Positions 24,882-33,054 of a stretch of 64,000 nucleotides of DNA are shown one piece after another. Numbering within the stretch: the stretch's first letter is position 1; each line of letters starts with the position of its first letter. Origin of the DNA: Anaerolineae bacterium (lineage in GTDB: Bacteria > Chloroflexota > Anaerolineae > Anaerolineales > Villigracilaceae); assembly GCA_003130845.1 (NCBI GenBank), contig QEXW01000136.1, positions 1-64,000 on the forward strand, written 5' to 3'. Both the position numbers and the translations under genes were made by a program. Below the pieces are notes generated by a model. It was not told the DNA's origin, did not search any database, and saw only the letters and a program-made list of their open reading frames with translations.

Positions 24882-25844
24882 TTATGCTACCTGGTATAAG
24901 CTGGCAATGCTTTTTTTGAGAGTTTGCGCAGAATCTTTCAAAGCAGCGAGTTCTTCGGGATACAGTTCGGTTTCTACAATCCGCTTGACACCGCCACTTC
25001 CCACAATGGCCGGGATGCCCAGGCAGACATCCCGAATGCCATACTCGCCGGTCAGCAGGGTGGAAACCGTCAGCACGCTATTCTGGTCTTGCAAAATGGT
25101 TGCCACAATCCGCGTCAACGACATGCCAATCCCAAAATAGGTCGCGCCTTTGTAGTTGATGATGTGATAAGCCGAATCGCGCACTTCTTTGACGATGCGC
25201 TCCCGCTGACCGTGCCAATCGCGGCAATTGCCGCATACCGGGCAATACTTGTCCATCGGCACGCCAGCCACATGCGTCATAGACCAAGCCGCTACCTCGC
25301 TGTCGCCATGTTCGCCGAGAATGTAAGCGTGGACGTTACCGACATCCACCTTGCAATGCTGGCTGAGCAAATAGCGGAAGCGCGCGCTATCTAACACCGT
25401 GCCGGAGCCAATCACCCGTCCCTTCGGCCAGCCGGAACGCTTCAGAGCGACGTAAGTCAGCACATCTACCGGGTTGGTGGCCAGCACCAGCACCGCCGGC
25501 GATTTTTGCGAAACCAACTCGTCCACGATGGATTCGACCATGGCGGCATTTTTCTGCAAAAGGTTGAGACGCGACTCCCCCGGAGCCTGCTTCGCGCCCG
25601 CCGTCACCACCACCACTTGGGCATCGGCGTAGTCGCTGTTTTCTCCTAGTCGAATCTGCACCGACGGGTAGAACGGCAAGCCGTGCGCCAAATCTAGCAC
25701 CTGCCCGGCGGCAAAATCGCGGTTAATATCCGTCAGGCAAATTTCATCGGCTACGCCGCGCTGGGCGAGGGCATACGCAAACGTCGAGCCGACTGCGCCT
25801 GCGCCCACAATGACCACTTTGCGGGATTTCCAGAGTTCTTCCAT
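24882..25844 (-). CDS. ldh: L-lactate dehydrogenase
   Basis: 320 residues. Rossmann motif VVIVGAGAVGSTFAYAL, substrate loop AGAKQAPGESR with Gln where malate dehydrogenases have Arg, catalytic NPVDVLTYV and GEHGDSE. It interconverts pyruvate and lactate with NADH. An unusual CPVCGNCRDW segment (CxxCxxC) lies in the variable loop after HVAGVPMD and could be a metal or redox site. GGAAAGGATAGG precedes the ATG. Confidence 0.92.
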   Translation of the reverse strand: MEELWKSRKVVIVGAGAVGSTFAYALAQRGVADEICLTDINRDFAAGQVLDLAHGLPFYPSVQIRLGENSDYADAQVVVVTAGAKQAPGESRLNLLQKNAAMVESIVDELVSQKSPAVLVLATNPVDVLTYVALKRSGWPKGRVIGSGTVLDSARFRYLLSQHCKVDVGNVHAYILGEHGDSEVAAWSMTHVAGVPMDKYCPVCGNCRDWHGQRERIVKEVRDSAYHIINYKGATYFGIGMSLTRIVATILQDQNSVLTVSTLLTGEYGIRDVCLGIPAIVGSGGVKRIVETELYPEELAALKDSAQTLKKSIASLYQVA

Positions 25845-26003
25845 AAAAAATACCTATCCTTTCCGCTGCAAAATTGCGATAAAATCAGTCGCATTTTACC
25901 GCGCTTTGTGAAAATCAAGACAATTCTTATTTGATTCTAACAGGTCAGGTTGGTATTTTTGTATTTTTTATGAGATTTATGACAAAAATCATCCAAATTC
26001 ATG

Positions 26004-26045
26004 ACACTTAAGTGTATGCTAATTTAAAAATTTAGCATATACTAA
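26004..26045 (+). promoter_or_regulatory. Inverted repeats upstream of the iron importer (candidate operator)
   Basis: A perfect 12-bp palindrome ACACTTAAGTGT (26004-26015) overlaps an inverted repeat TATGCTAA-N9-TTAGCATA (26015-26039), which continues into TTAG-N6-CTAA (26032-26045). The 261-bp ldh/iron importer gap is otherwise AT-rich. Position suggests an iron-responsive operator (Fur or DtxR type), but neither consensus fits exactly. Confidence 0.5.
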
Positions 26046-26105
26046 CGCGCGCGACCGGTCGTAAAAACATATCATATCTGATAAAACCACCAGGAGATTA
26101 AAGAA

Positions 26106-27218
26106 ATGTTTATCTCTCGCCGCATATTAAATGTGCTTGTGTTGTTGGCGTTTTTGCTCAGCTCTTGTGCCTCTCCCACACCACAAGTGATAAAAGAAAC
26201 GGTTGTGGTCAAAGAAACGCAGCCCGTTAAGGAAACCGTCTTGGCAGTGATTACGACCACTCCGCAGCCCGCCGCCGCAGGAGTCGTCAACGTCTATTCC
26301 GCTCGCCATTATGGGGCGATGGAAGGCGTGTTACAGCGCTTTACGCAGGAAACCGGTATCGAGGTGCGGGTTTCACAAGGCTCCGTGCAGACCTTGTTGC
26401 AGCGTCTGGAGGCGGAAGGACAGCAAACTCCTGCGGATGTTTTCATGTCGATTGATGCTGGCGGCTTGGTGGTCGCAGCCAATAAAGGCTTGTTGCAACC
26501 GATTGAATCTGAAATTTTACTTCGCAACATTCCTGAAACCTTGCGCGACCCGCAAAACCGCTGGTTTGGGCTGACGCAACGTGTGCGCACTATCGTATAT
26601 AATCCGACTGTTGTTAAACCGGAAGAACTCTCTACCTACGCCGACCTGGCTGACCCCAAGTGGAAAAACCGCTTGTGCTTGCGTCCGGCCACACACATCT
26701 ACACCGTTGCCTTGGTTGCCAGCATGATTGCTGAACTGGGTGAAGCCGAAACACAGGCCATCGTTAAAGGCTGGGTTGCCAACGAGCCGCAGTACATTGA
26801 TAGCGATACCCGTATCCTAGAGACTATCGAAGCCGGCGGCTGTGACGTGGGCATTACCAATCATTACTATTTGGCCCGCAAATTAAGTGAAAATCCCAAT
26901 TTTGGAGTGGCCTTGCTATGGGCCAATCAGGCCGGAACAGGCGTTCACCGCAATATCTCTGGCATGGGCGTTACCGCTGCCGCTCGCAACCGAGAAAATG
27001 CCATTCGGCTGATTGAGTGGCTGAGTGAGCAAGGTCAGGCTGCGGATAACACCGGTTTACCCGGCGGAAATTTCGAATATCCGGTCAATCCCAATGCTCC
27101 CATCCACACCATTTTGCAAACGTTCGGTGAATTCAAAGTTAACCCCATTCCCCTGGCAACGTATGGAGAGTTTCAGGAAGCGGCTGTGAAACTGCTTGAA
27201 AGCGCTGGGTACAAATAA
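26106..27218 (+). CDS. fbpA: Fe(III) ABC transporter substrate-binding lipoprotein
   Basis: 370 residues. The lipobox LLSSC is followed by a KET/VVK-type linker, then the ferric-binding fold: VNVYSARHYGAMEGVLQRFTQETGIEV, QRVRTIVYNP, and the tyrosine-rich iron site GITNHYYLARKL. It captures ferric iron or a small ferric complex outside the membrane and passes it to the permease. AGGAG lies 12 nt before the ATG. First gene of a three-gene operon. Confidence 0.9.
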   Translation: MFISRRILNVLVLLAFLLSSCASPTPQVIKETVVVKETQPVKETVLAVITTTPQPAAAGVVNVYSARHYGAMEGVLQRFTQETGIEVRVSQGSVQTLLQRLEAEGQQTPADVFMSIDAGGLVVAANKGLLQPIESEILLRNIPETLRDPQNRWFGLTQRVRTIVYNPTVVKPEELSTYADLADPKWKNRLCLRPATHIYTVALVASMIAELGEAETQAIVKGWVANEPQYIDSDTRILETIEAGGCDVGITNHYYLARKLSENPNFGVALLWANQAGTGVHRNISGMGVTAAARNRENAIRLIEWLSEQGQAADNTGLPGGNFEYPVNPNAPIHTILQTFGEFKVNPIPLATYGEFQEAAVKLLESAGYK

Positions 27219-27240
27219 ACTCTGCAACAACACAACTGAG

Positions 27241-27266
27241 GGGACCGCTCGACTTTGGGCGGTCCC
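27241..27266 (+). other. 8-bp stem-loop between iron binding-protein and permease genes
   Basis: GGGACCGC pairs with GCGGTCCC around a 10-nt loop. No T-run follows. It has the same position as the hairpin at 8122-8157, after a binding-protein gene. Confidence 0.7.
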
Positions 27267-27287
27267 TGCTGCTCAAAACGTATAAGA

Positions 27288-28865
27288 ATGCGCATTCTAT
27301 CTATTCTACTCACGGTTCTCATTGTTTTGCCGATTCTTATCGTAGGCGGGCAATGGCTTACGCCACGTTGGGAAGTCTGGCAACATCTTTGGAATACACG
27401 TTTGCCTGAAATGATACGCACAACCGCTTTGCTGACGGTTGGTGTCGGGTTGGGGACGTTTCTGCTTGGCACCAGTTTGGCTTGGCTCGTTTCAGCGTAT
27501 CGCTTTCCGGGTCAATCGGTCTTTGAATGGCTGTTGATTGGGCCGCTGGCTATGCCCTCTTTCATTCTGGCGTATGTGTATATGGCCTTGTTCGATTTTG
27601 CCGGCCCAGTGCAAAAAGTGCTTCGAGCTTGGTTTGGCCCCCAGGTTTGGTTTCCTGAAATTCGCTCGTTGGGAGGAGCAATCCTGGTTTTGAGCCTGGT
27701 CTTATACCCGTATGTTTACTTGTTAGCGCGCGCCGCGTTTCTTGAGCAATCTGCCAGCACGTTCGAGGCTGCACGCTTGTCAGGTTATACGCGCACTCAG
27801 GCGTTTTTTAAACTCGTTCTACCACTGGCGCGTCCCTCTCTAGCGGCTGGTATGACCCTGGCCATGCTCGAAGCGCTGACGGATTTCGGCGCGGTACGTT
27901 TTTTCAGTGTCTCGACCATCAGCGAAGGCATTGTGCGACTGTGGGAAGGTGCGCTCGATCGTTCCTCGGCATTGGCGTTGGCCTCGCTGTTACTGCTTGC
28001 GGCACTGGTTGTCATTTTGGTGGAAAGGCTGCTGCGCGGACAATCCCGTTATTTTCAGGCCAATAGCACCTATCGCCGTCTCGAAGCCGTGCCTTTGCAT
28101 GGTCTACCAGCCTGGCTTGCTGCTGGGTTTTGCCTGCTGGTGTTTGCTGCAGCCCTCGGGTTGCCGCTGATGCAACTTTCTGCGTGGGTGGCTCAAGAAT
28201 GGAACAAAGGTACGCCCGGCACGTTTGATGCGGTTTACGTGCGTTACTTGCGCACCACGCTTGGCTTGGCGCTGACCGCTGCACTGATTGCGGTTGGTAT
28301 GGCGCTGATTCTGGCTCAACATGCCCGCTCTGGGCGCAGTCGTTTTCGCACTCTGTTCACCCGCTTGGCAACGCTCGGCTATGCCATGCCCGGCGCGGTG
28401 ATTGCGACCGGTGTTCTCATCACCCTCTCCCTGGCTGAGCGCTGGCTGATGTTACCGGTGTTATTGACCGGCTCTTTACTGGGCTTAATCTATGCCTACG
28501 TGGTGCGCTTTCTCTCACTGGCTTATAGCAGCGCCGATGCCAGCCTAGAGAAAGTCACGCCCAATCTGGTTGAAGCAGCCCGCACGATGGGCGCTGGCAC
28601 GGGGCGCATCCTGTGGCGCATTCAAATCCCCCTCATCAGCAGTGGATTGCTGGCTGGCGTGACGCTGGTCTTTGTAGATGTATTGAAAGAACTGCCGGCC
28701 ACCTTGCTCCTGCGACCGTTTGGCATGGATACGCTGGCCATTTGGGCCTATATGGCCGCCGCCGAATCGCTGTGGAGCGCTGCCGCATTGCCATCTCTCA
28801 CCATTTTGGTGATTGGTTTAATGACGGTCATTGTGCTGTTTCGCACCGGCAAGCTATTTTTATAA
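27288..28865 (+). CDS. fbpB: Fe(III) ABC transporter permease (fused two-domain)
   Basis: 525 residues from the ATG at 27288. Twelve or so helices in two halves, each with an EAA loop (FEAARLSGYTRTQAFFKLVLPLARPSL; LVEAARTMGAGTGRILWRIQIPLISSG). This is the FbpB/SfuB-type double permease, so a single chain forms the channel. No Shine-Dalgarno sequence is obvious; the hairpin upstream may modulate translation. It is followed 21 nt later by the ATPase gene. Confidence 0.92.
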   Translation: MRILSILLTVLIVLPILIVGGQWLTPRWEVWQHLWNTRLPEMIRTTALLTVGVGLGTFLLGTSLAWLVSAYRFPGQSVFEWLLIGPLAMPSFILAYVYMALFDFAGPVQKVLRAWFGPQVWFPEIRSLGGAILVLSLVLYPYVYLLARAAFLEQSASTFEAARLSGYTRTQAFFKLVLPLARPSLAAGMTLAMLEALTDFGAVRFFSVSTISEGIVRLWEGALDRSSALALASLLLLAALVVILVERLLRGQSRYFQANSTYRRLEAVPLHGLPAWLAAGFCLLVFAAALGLPLMQLSAWVAQEWNKGTPGTFDAVYVRYLRTTLGLALTAALIAVGMALILAQHARSGRSRFRTLFTRLATLGYAMPGAVIATGVLITLSLAERWLMLPVLLTGSLLGLIYAYVVRFLSLAYSSADASLEKVTPNLVEAARTMGAGTGRILWRIQIPLISSGLLAGVTLVFVDVLKELPATLLLRPFGMDTLAIWAYMAAAESLWSAAALPSLTILVIGLMTVIVLFRTGKLFL

Positions 28866-28886
28866 ACAACGAAAGCAAATCAAAAT

Positions 28887-29930
28887 ATGGTGATGACCCT
28901 GCAAATTCACAACCTGACCAAACGTTTTGCCCATACCAAAGCCCCTGCCGTTGAGAATCTAAGCTTCTCCGTGAAAAATGGTGAAATTTTGGCCTTGGTT
29001 GGCCCGAGTGGCTGTGGTAAAACCACCACCCTGCGGCTGATTGCCGGTTTGGAACGCCCTGATGGTGGTTCTATACACCTGAATGGCACGTTAGTTGCAT
29101 CAGGTACTGTCTTTATTCCGCCAGAGAAACGCGGTGTGGGCATGGTCTTTCAGGACCACGCCCTCTTTCCGCACCTAACTGTCTTCGACAATGTGGCGTT
29201 TGGCTTGCAAGGGCGAACACGCGCGGCGATTCAAGCGATTGTTTCTGAAATGCTTACATTGGTAGGATTGCAAGGGCTTGCAGGCCGCTATCCCCATGCT
29301 CTTTCTGGGGGTGAACGTCAGCGTGTGGCCTTGGCAAGAGCGCTGGCGCCGCGTCCAGCGCTCTTGCTGATGGACGAGCCTTTCAGCAGCCTGGATTCTG
29401 ACCTACGCTTGGAAATGCGCGAACAGGTGCGCACCATTCTCAAAACCATGCAAGCCACAGTGCTGTTCGTAACACATGACCAGGAAGAAGCCCTGTTTAT
29501 GGGTGATCGGCTGGCTGTCTTTCGTGATGGGCATATCGAACAAATTGGCCAGCCCGAGGAAATTTTTCATGCTTCCGCGACTCGTTTTGTGGCTGAGTTT
29601 ATGGGGGATAGTGATTTTTTACCCGGCTTGGCCTCTTCTGAAGGAATTGAAACTGAACTGGGGCGCTTGCCGCAAAAATTTCGTCCACATACTCCGGTAG
29701 AGATTGCCGTTCGCGCAGACGATATTGATTTTGTTCCCGATGAAGTGGGTAATGCCGTGGTTGCAGCGCGTTTCTTTCGGGGCGCATTCAATCTCTATCG
29801 TTTACGGCTTGATTCTGGGCATGTGCTCCATTCATTCAAGGAACACACTTACCTATTGCCTGTAGGCGCGCGGGTGCGGGCGTGGGTGAGTGCCGAACAT
29901 TCCTTAGCCGTGTTCGAAAAAGCCGATTGA
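28887..29930 (+). CDS. fbpC: Fe(III) ABC transporter ATP-binding protein
   Basis: 347 residues. Walker A GPSGCGKTT, Q-loop VFQDHALFPHLTV, signature LSGGERQRVALARAL, Walker B LLLMDEPFSSLD, switch His in FVTHDQEEAL. A C-terminal regulatory domain of the TOBE type follows (VEIAVRADDIDFVPDEVGNAV). It powers the iron importer. This is the only complete ABC importer operon in the window. Confidence 0.93.
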   Translation: MVMTLQIHNLTKRFAHTKAPAVENLSFSVKNGEILALVGPSGCGKTTTLRLIAGLERPDGGSIHLNGTLVASGTVFIPPEKRGVGMVFQDHALFPHLTVFDNVAFGLQGRTRAAIQAIVSEMLTLVGLQGLAGRYPHALSGGERQRVALARALAPRPALLLMDEPFSSLDSDLRLEMREQVRTILKTMQATVLFVTHDQEEALFMGDRLAVFRDGHIEQIGQPEEIFHASATRFVAEFMGDSDFLPGLASSEGIETELGRLPQKFRPHTPVEIAVRADDIDFVPDEVGNAVVAARFFRGAFNLYRLRLDSGHVLHSFKEHTYLLPVGARVRAWVSAEHSLAVFEKAD

Positions 29931-29998
29931 GCGACAAGCGCAAGAATCGGGTGGCGGCCATCCCATCACGGGAGTAATATATTGGCATGGAGGCACTC

Positions 29999-30826
29999 GT
30001 GAACCTGGATTATGTGCGTGTCGAACAAGCCATACAATATCTTGAAACCAACTATCGCCGCCAACCTGCACTAGCCGAAGTTGCCCAAGCCGTTGGATTG
30101 AGCGAATTTCACTTTCAGCGCTTGTTTACCCGCTGGGCCGGTATTAGTCCCAAGCGCTTCTTGCAATTCCTGACCAAAGAAGGTGCAAAAGAACTTCTTC
30201 AACGCACCAACGTCTTAGAAGCTGCCTATGGTGTTGGCCTTTCCGGGCCAGGTCGGTTGCATGATTTAATGATTGCAACGGAAGCCGTAACCCCTGGCCA
30301 AGCACGCAACCAAGGACGGGGCATGACGATTTCCTATGGTTTTGGAGAAACCCCCTTTGGCCAGGCCTTAATTGGCCTAACACCACGCGGAATTTGTTTT
30401 TTAGGCTTTGTCGAACAAGACCCGCACCTGACTCTGACTATGCTGCAGGACGAATGGCCACTTGCTACCCTGGAACATGCTCCAGAACAAGTCAATCAAA
30501 TTTTTTCTTCCATTTTTAGCATTGATTCTGTCTCTGCCCCGCTGCCTATTCATTTGAAAGGTACGAATTTTCAACTCAAAGTATGGGAAGCCCTGCTGAG
30601 AATCCCGGCGGGAAGTGCCGCCACATACGAAGAGATTGCCATTGCCCTCGGCCAACCGACTGCTATGCGCGCCGTGGGGGCGGCGGTTGGACAGAATCCA
30701 ATCGCTTACCTGATTCCTTGCCATCGCGTGATTCATAAAATTGGCACATTTGGCAAATATCGGTACGGCAGCGCACGCAAGAAAGCCTTGTTGATTTGGG
30801 AAGCCGCTTCAGTCGAGTCGCCATAA
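29999..30826 (+). CDS. AraC-type HTH / O6-alkylguanine-DNA alkyltransferase fusion (Ada-like)
   Basis: Start taken at the GTG 29999, which has GGAGG 5 nt before it; an ATG at 29987 (four residues longer) is the alternative, directly behind TAATAT. The first 100 residues form an AraC HTH (QAIQYLETNYRRQPALAEVAQAVGLSEFHFQRLF). The C-terminal 150 are an Ogt/Ada-C domain with the acceptor cysteine in PCHRVI, the helix motif AMRAVGAAVGQNP, and GKYRYGSARKKALL. The N-terminal zinc/phosphotriester domain of E. coli Ada is missing. It likely repairs alkylated guanine; whether it also activates genes is unknown. Confidence 0.88.
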   Translation: MNLDYVRVEQAIQYLETNYRRQPALAEVAQAVGLSEFHFQRLFTRWAGISPKRFLQFLTKEGAKELLQRTNVLEAAYGVGLSGPGRLHDLMIATEAVTPGQARNQGRGMTISYGFGETPFGQALIGLTPRGICFLGFVEQDPHLTLTMLQDEWPLATLEHAPEQVNQIFSSIFSIDSVSAPLPIHLKGTNFQLKVWEALLRIPAGSAATYEEIAIALGQPTAMRAVGAAVGQNPIAYLIPCHRVIHKIGTFGKYRYGSARKKALLIWEAASVESP

Positions 30827-30882
30827 AATCCAACACCTAAGAAGCCATCGCGTCTTCTGCAGGGCAGACACCGATTGCGTGC

Positions 30883-33054
30883 TTATCCCTCCCCTAAAGT
30901 AAAATAGAAAGTCGCCCCTTTTTCGACCTGTGCCTCGGCCCAAATGCGCCCACTATGCCGGTTAATAATGCGCTGCACAATTGCCAAGCTGGCTCCAACG
31001 CCTTCAAAGTCATCTACGTGATGCAGGCGTTGAAAGACGCCGAACAATTTGTCGTGATATTTCATATCAAATCCGATGCCGTTATCACGCACAAAGAATA
31101 CGTGTGTTCCTTCCTTGTCAAAGGCACCGATTTCGATAATGGCCGGCGTGCAATTCCGGGTGAACTTAATCGCATTGCTAATTAAGCCATCATACACTTT
31201 TTCTAACAGCATCGCATTGGCTGAGCAAGTCGGCAACGCATCAACTTGAACGGTGATTTGCCTACCTTCTAACTGGGGTTTCATTCGCTCTAAAACGGTT
31301 TGCACAATCTCTGCAGGCTGAATTTGCTGACGTTCGATAGGCACGCGCCCGCTATGCAGAAATTCTAGCAAGCCATCTACCAATTGCCCCATGCGCTGAC
31401 CGTTTTCCTTAATCGCTTCCAGTTGCCGGATTACATTGGGCGGAAAATTGTGCCTGTGCTCCTCTAATAACATCCCAGCATACCCATTTACGGCTCGCAA
31501 GGGGGCGCGCAAATCGTGCGAAATGGAATAACTGAACGATTCCAATTCTGACAGCGCATTTTCTAACTTGAGTGTGCGCTCAGCCACTCGGCGTTCTAGT
31601 TCTTGATTGAGCGTTTTTAGCCGTTCTTCATACTCTTTCTGAAAGGTAATATCTTGTACCGCACCGTACACGCCCGCCAAGCGATTTTCTTCCTGATTCC
31701 AAACCGGATAAGCAAAATTGCGCACCCAACGGAGTGTGCCATCCTTGCGCCGGATTTTGAGAATGGACCCTTCAAGAGGCCGATTCTCCAACAGTGCTTG
31801 CCGGTCCAATTCATCTTGGGGGATGGAATCAGGGTGACGAAGAGATTCCCATCCCCCGGCCGCGAGATATTCATCGAACCGATACCCGCTAATTTCATCA
31901 AATGCTCCTGCCACCCACTCGGGCCAGAACTGTCCTTGGGCATCTACCTTGGCCGAGTAGATGTAATCGGAGACCACGCTGGTGATGCGGCGATAGCGTT
32001 CTTCGCTTTCCCGCAGCGCTTTTTCCATCCAATGCCGTTCAGTAATATCGCGATTGACGCCGGTCACTCCAATGGCACGACCTTGCTCATTGCGCAAAAA
32101 ACTGGCCAATACTTCAACACGCACCTGCGACCCATCCTTGCGAATGTAATCCAGATGGAGAGTGCGTGCCCGGTTGGGGTCGGCAGCGCCGCTTTTTTCG
32201 TTTTTGAGCTCTTCTTGTAGGGTGCGATGCGCCAGTTGATACGATTCGGGCGTTAGCACCTGGCGTAAAGGAATTTGTAATACTTCTTGTCCCGAAGAAT
32301 AGCCCAAAAGACGTGCACCGGATTCGGTGATATAACGCGTTCGCAGCCGCAAATCGGCTATCCAAATCACATCCTGCGTATGTTCAGAAATCACCTGCAG
32401 CAGGCGTTCATTTTCGGTGAGTTGCACTGTTCGCTCTTGTACACGTTGTTCTAGTTCAACATTTAGGCGGTGAATGGTTTCCTGGTCTTGTTTTAATTGC
32501 GTCACAGATTGTTCCAATTGATTTAACATCAGCCCAGCCATGAGAGAAGTAAGGATAAAAATAGCAGATAAGGTTGACCAGATAAACCAACCATCTAAAA
32601 CTTGCGATGAATTGGGACGCCATCCCCACTTTTCTGCCAGGAATAACAGCAATCCCAGCCCGGCAGCACCGACTGCCGCAAAAAAGCCGACCTGTTTCCC
32701 CCAATATTGCGAAATGCCTAGCACAATCAGGACAAATGACATAAAGGCTGGCCCTCGAATGCCGGTTCCATGCCAGGCTGCCACAAAGAGAACACTCCCA
32801 CAGCCGGCTGCCATTAAAAAAATTGCTTGTTCAATCCACTGTTTGCGCAAAAGCAACAAAGAAATGGCTGTAATGCCCGCCATTATCACTGAGTTTTTGG
32901 CAATCATCTGACTCATTGCACTGGGCAGAATTCGATTTGCCAAACCACCCAACATCAGGAAACCCAAAAAAACCCACAAAACTGTCTGTAAAAATTGTTT
33001 TACATCTTTAGGCTCTAAGATGTCCGCCATGCCAAACGAGCGTTTTTTATTCAT
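30883..33054 (-). CDS. PAS-domain sensor histidine kinase with degenerate ATP-lid
   Basis: 723 residues. Six helices (about 24-180), a short coiled coil, two PAS/PAC domains (about 215-340 and 348-475), a second coiled coil, and HisKA with phospho-acceptor His513 (SISHDLRAPLRAV). In the ATPase domain the N box (GLISNAIKF) and G1 box (RDNGIGFD) are intact, but the G2 glycine loop reads GVGASLAIV where the paralogue next door has GTGIGLATV. Kinase activity may be weakened. The ATG overlaps the end of the upstream kinase gene by 8 nt; AGGAG lies 5 nt before it. No response regulator is adjacent. Confidence 0.87.
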   Translation of the reverse strand: MNKKRSFGMADILEPKDVKQFLQTVLWVFLGFLMLGGLANRILPSAMSQMIAKNSVIMAGITAISLLLLRKQWIEQAIFLMAAGCGSVLFVAAWHGTGIRGPAFMSFVLIVLGISQYWGKQVGFFAAVGAAGLGLLLFLAEKWGWRPNSSQVLDGWFIWSTLSAIFILTSLMAGLMLNQLEQSVTQLKQDQETIHRLNVELEQRVQERTVQLTENERLLQVISEHTQDVIWIADLRLRTRYITESGARLLGYSSGQEVLQIPLRQVLTPESYQLAHRTLQEELKNEKSGAADPNRARTLHLDYIRKDGSQVRVEVLASFLRNEQGRAIGVTGVNRDITERHWMEKALRESEERYRRITSVVSDYIYSAKVDAQGQFWPEWVAGAFDEISGYRFDEYLAAGGWESLRHPDSIPQDELDRQALLENRPLEGSILKIRRKDGTLRWVRNFAYPVWNQEENRLAGVYGAVQDITFQKEYEERLKTLNQELERRVAERTLKLENALSELESFSYSISHDLRAPLRAVNGYAGMLLEEHRHNFPPNVIRQLEAIKENGQRMGQLVDGLLEFLHSGRVPIERQQIQPAEIVQTVLERMKPQLEGRQITVQVDALPTCSANAMLLEKVYDGLISNAIKFTRNCTPAIIEIGAFDKEGTHVFFVRDNGIGFDMKYHDKLFGVFQRLHHVDDFEGVGASLAIVQRIINRHSGRIWAEAQVEKGATFYFTLGEG

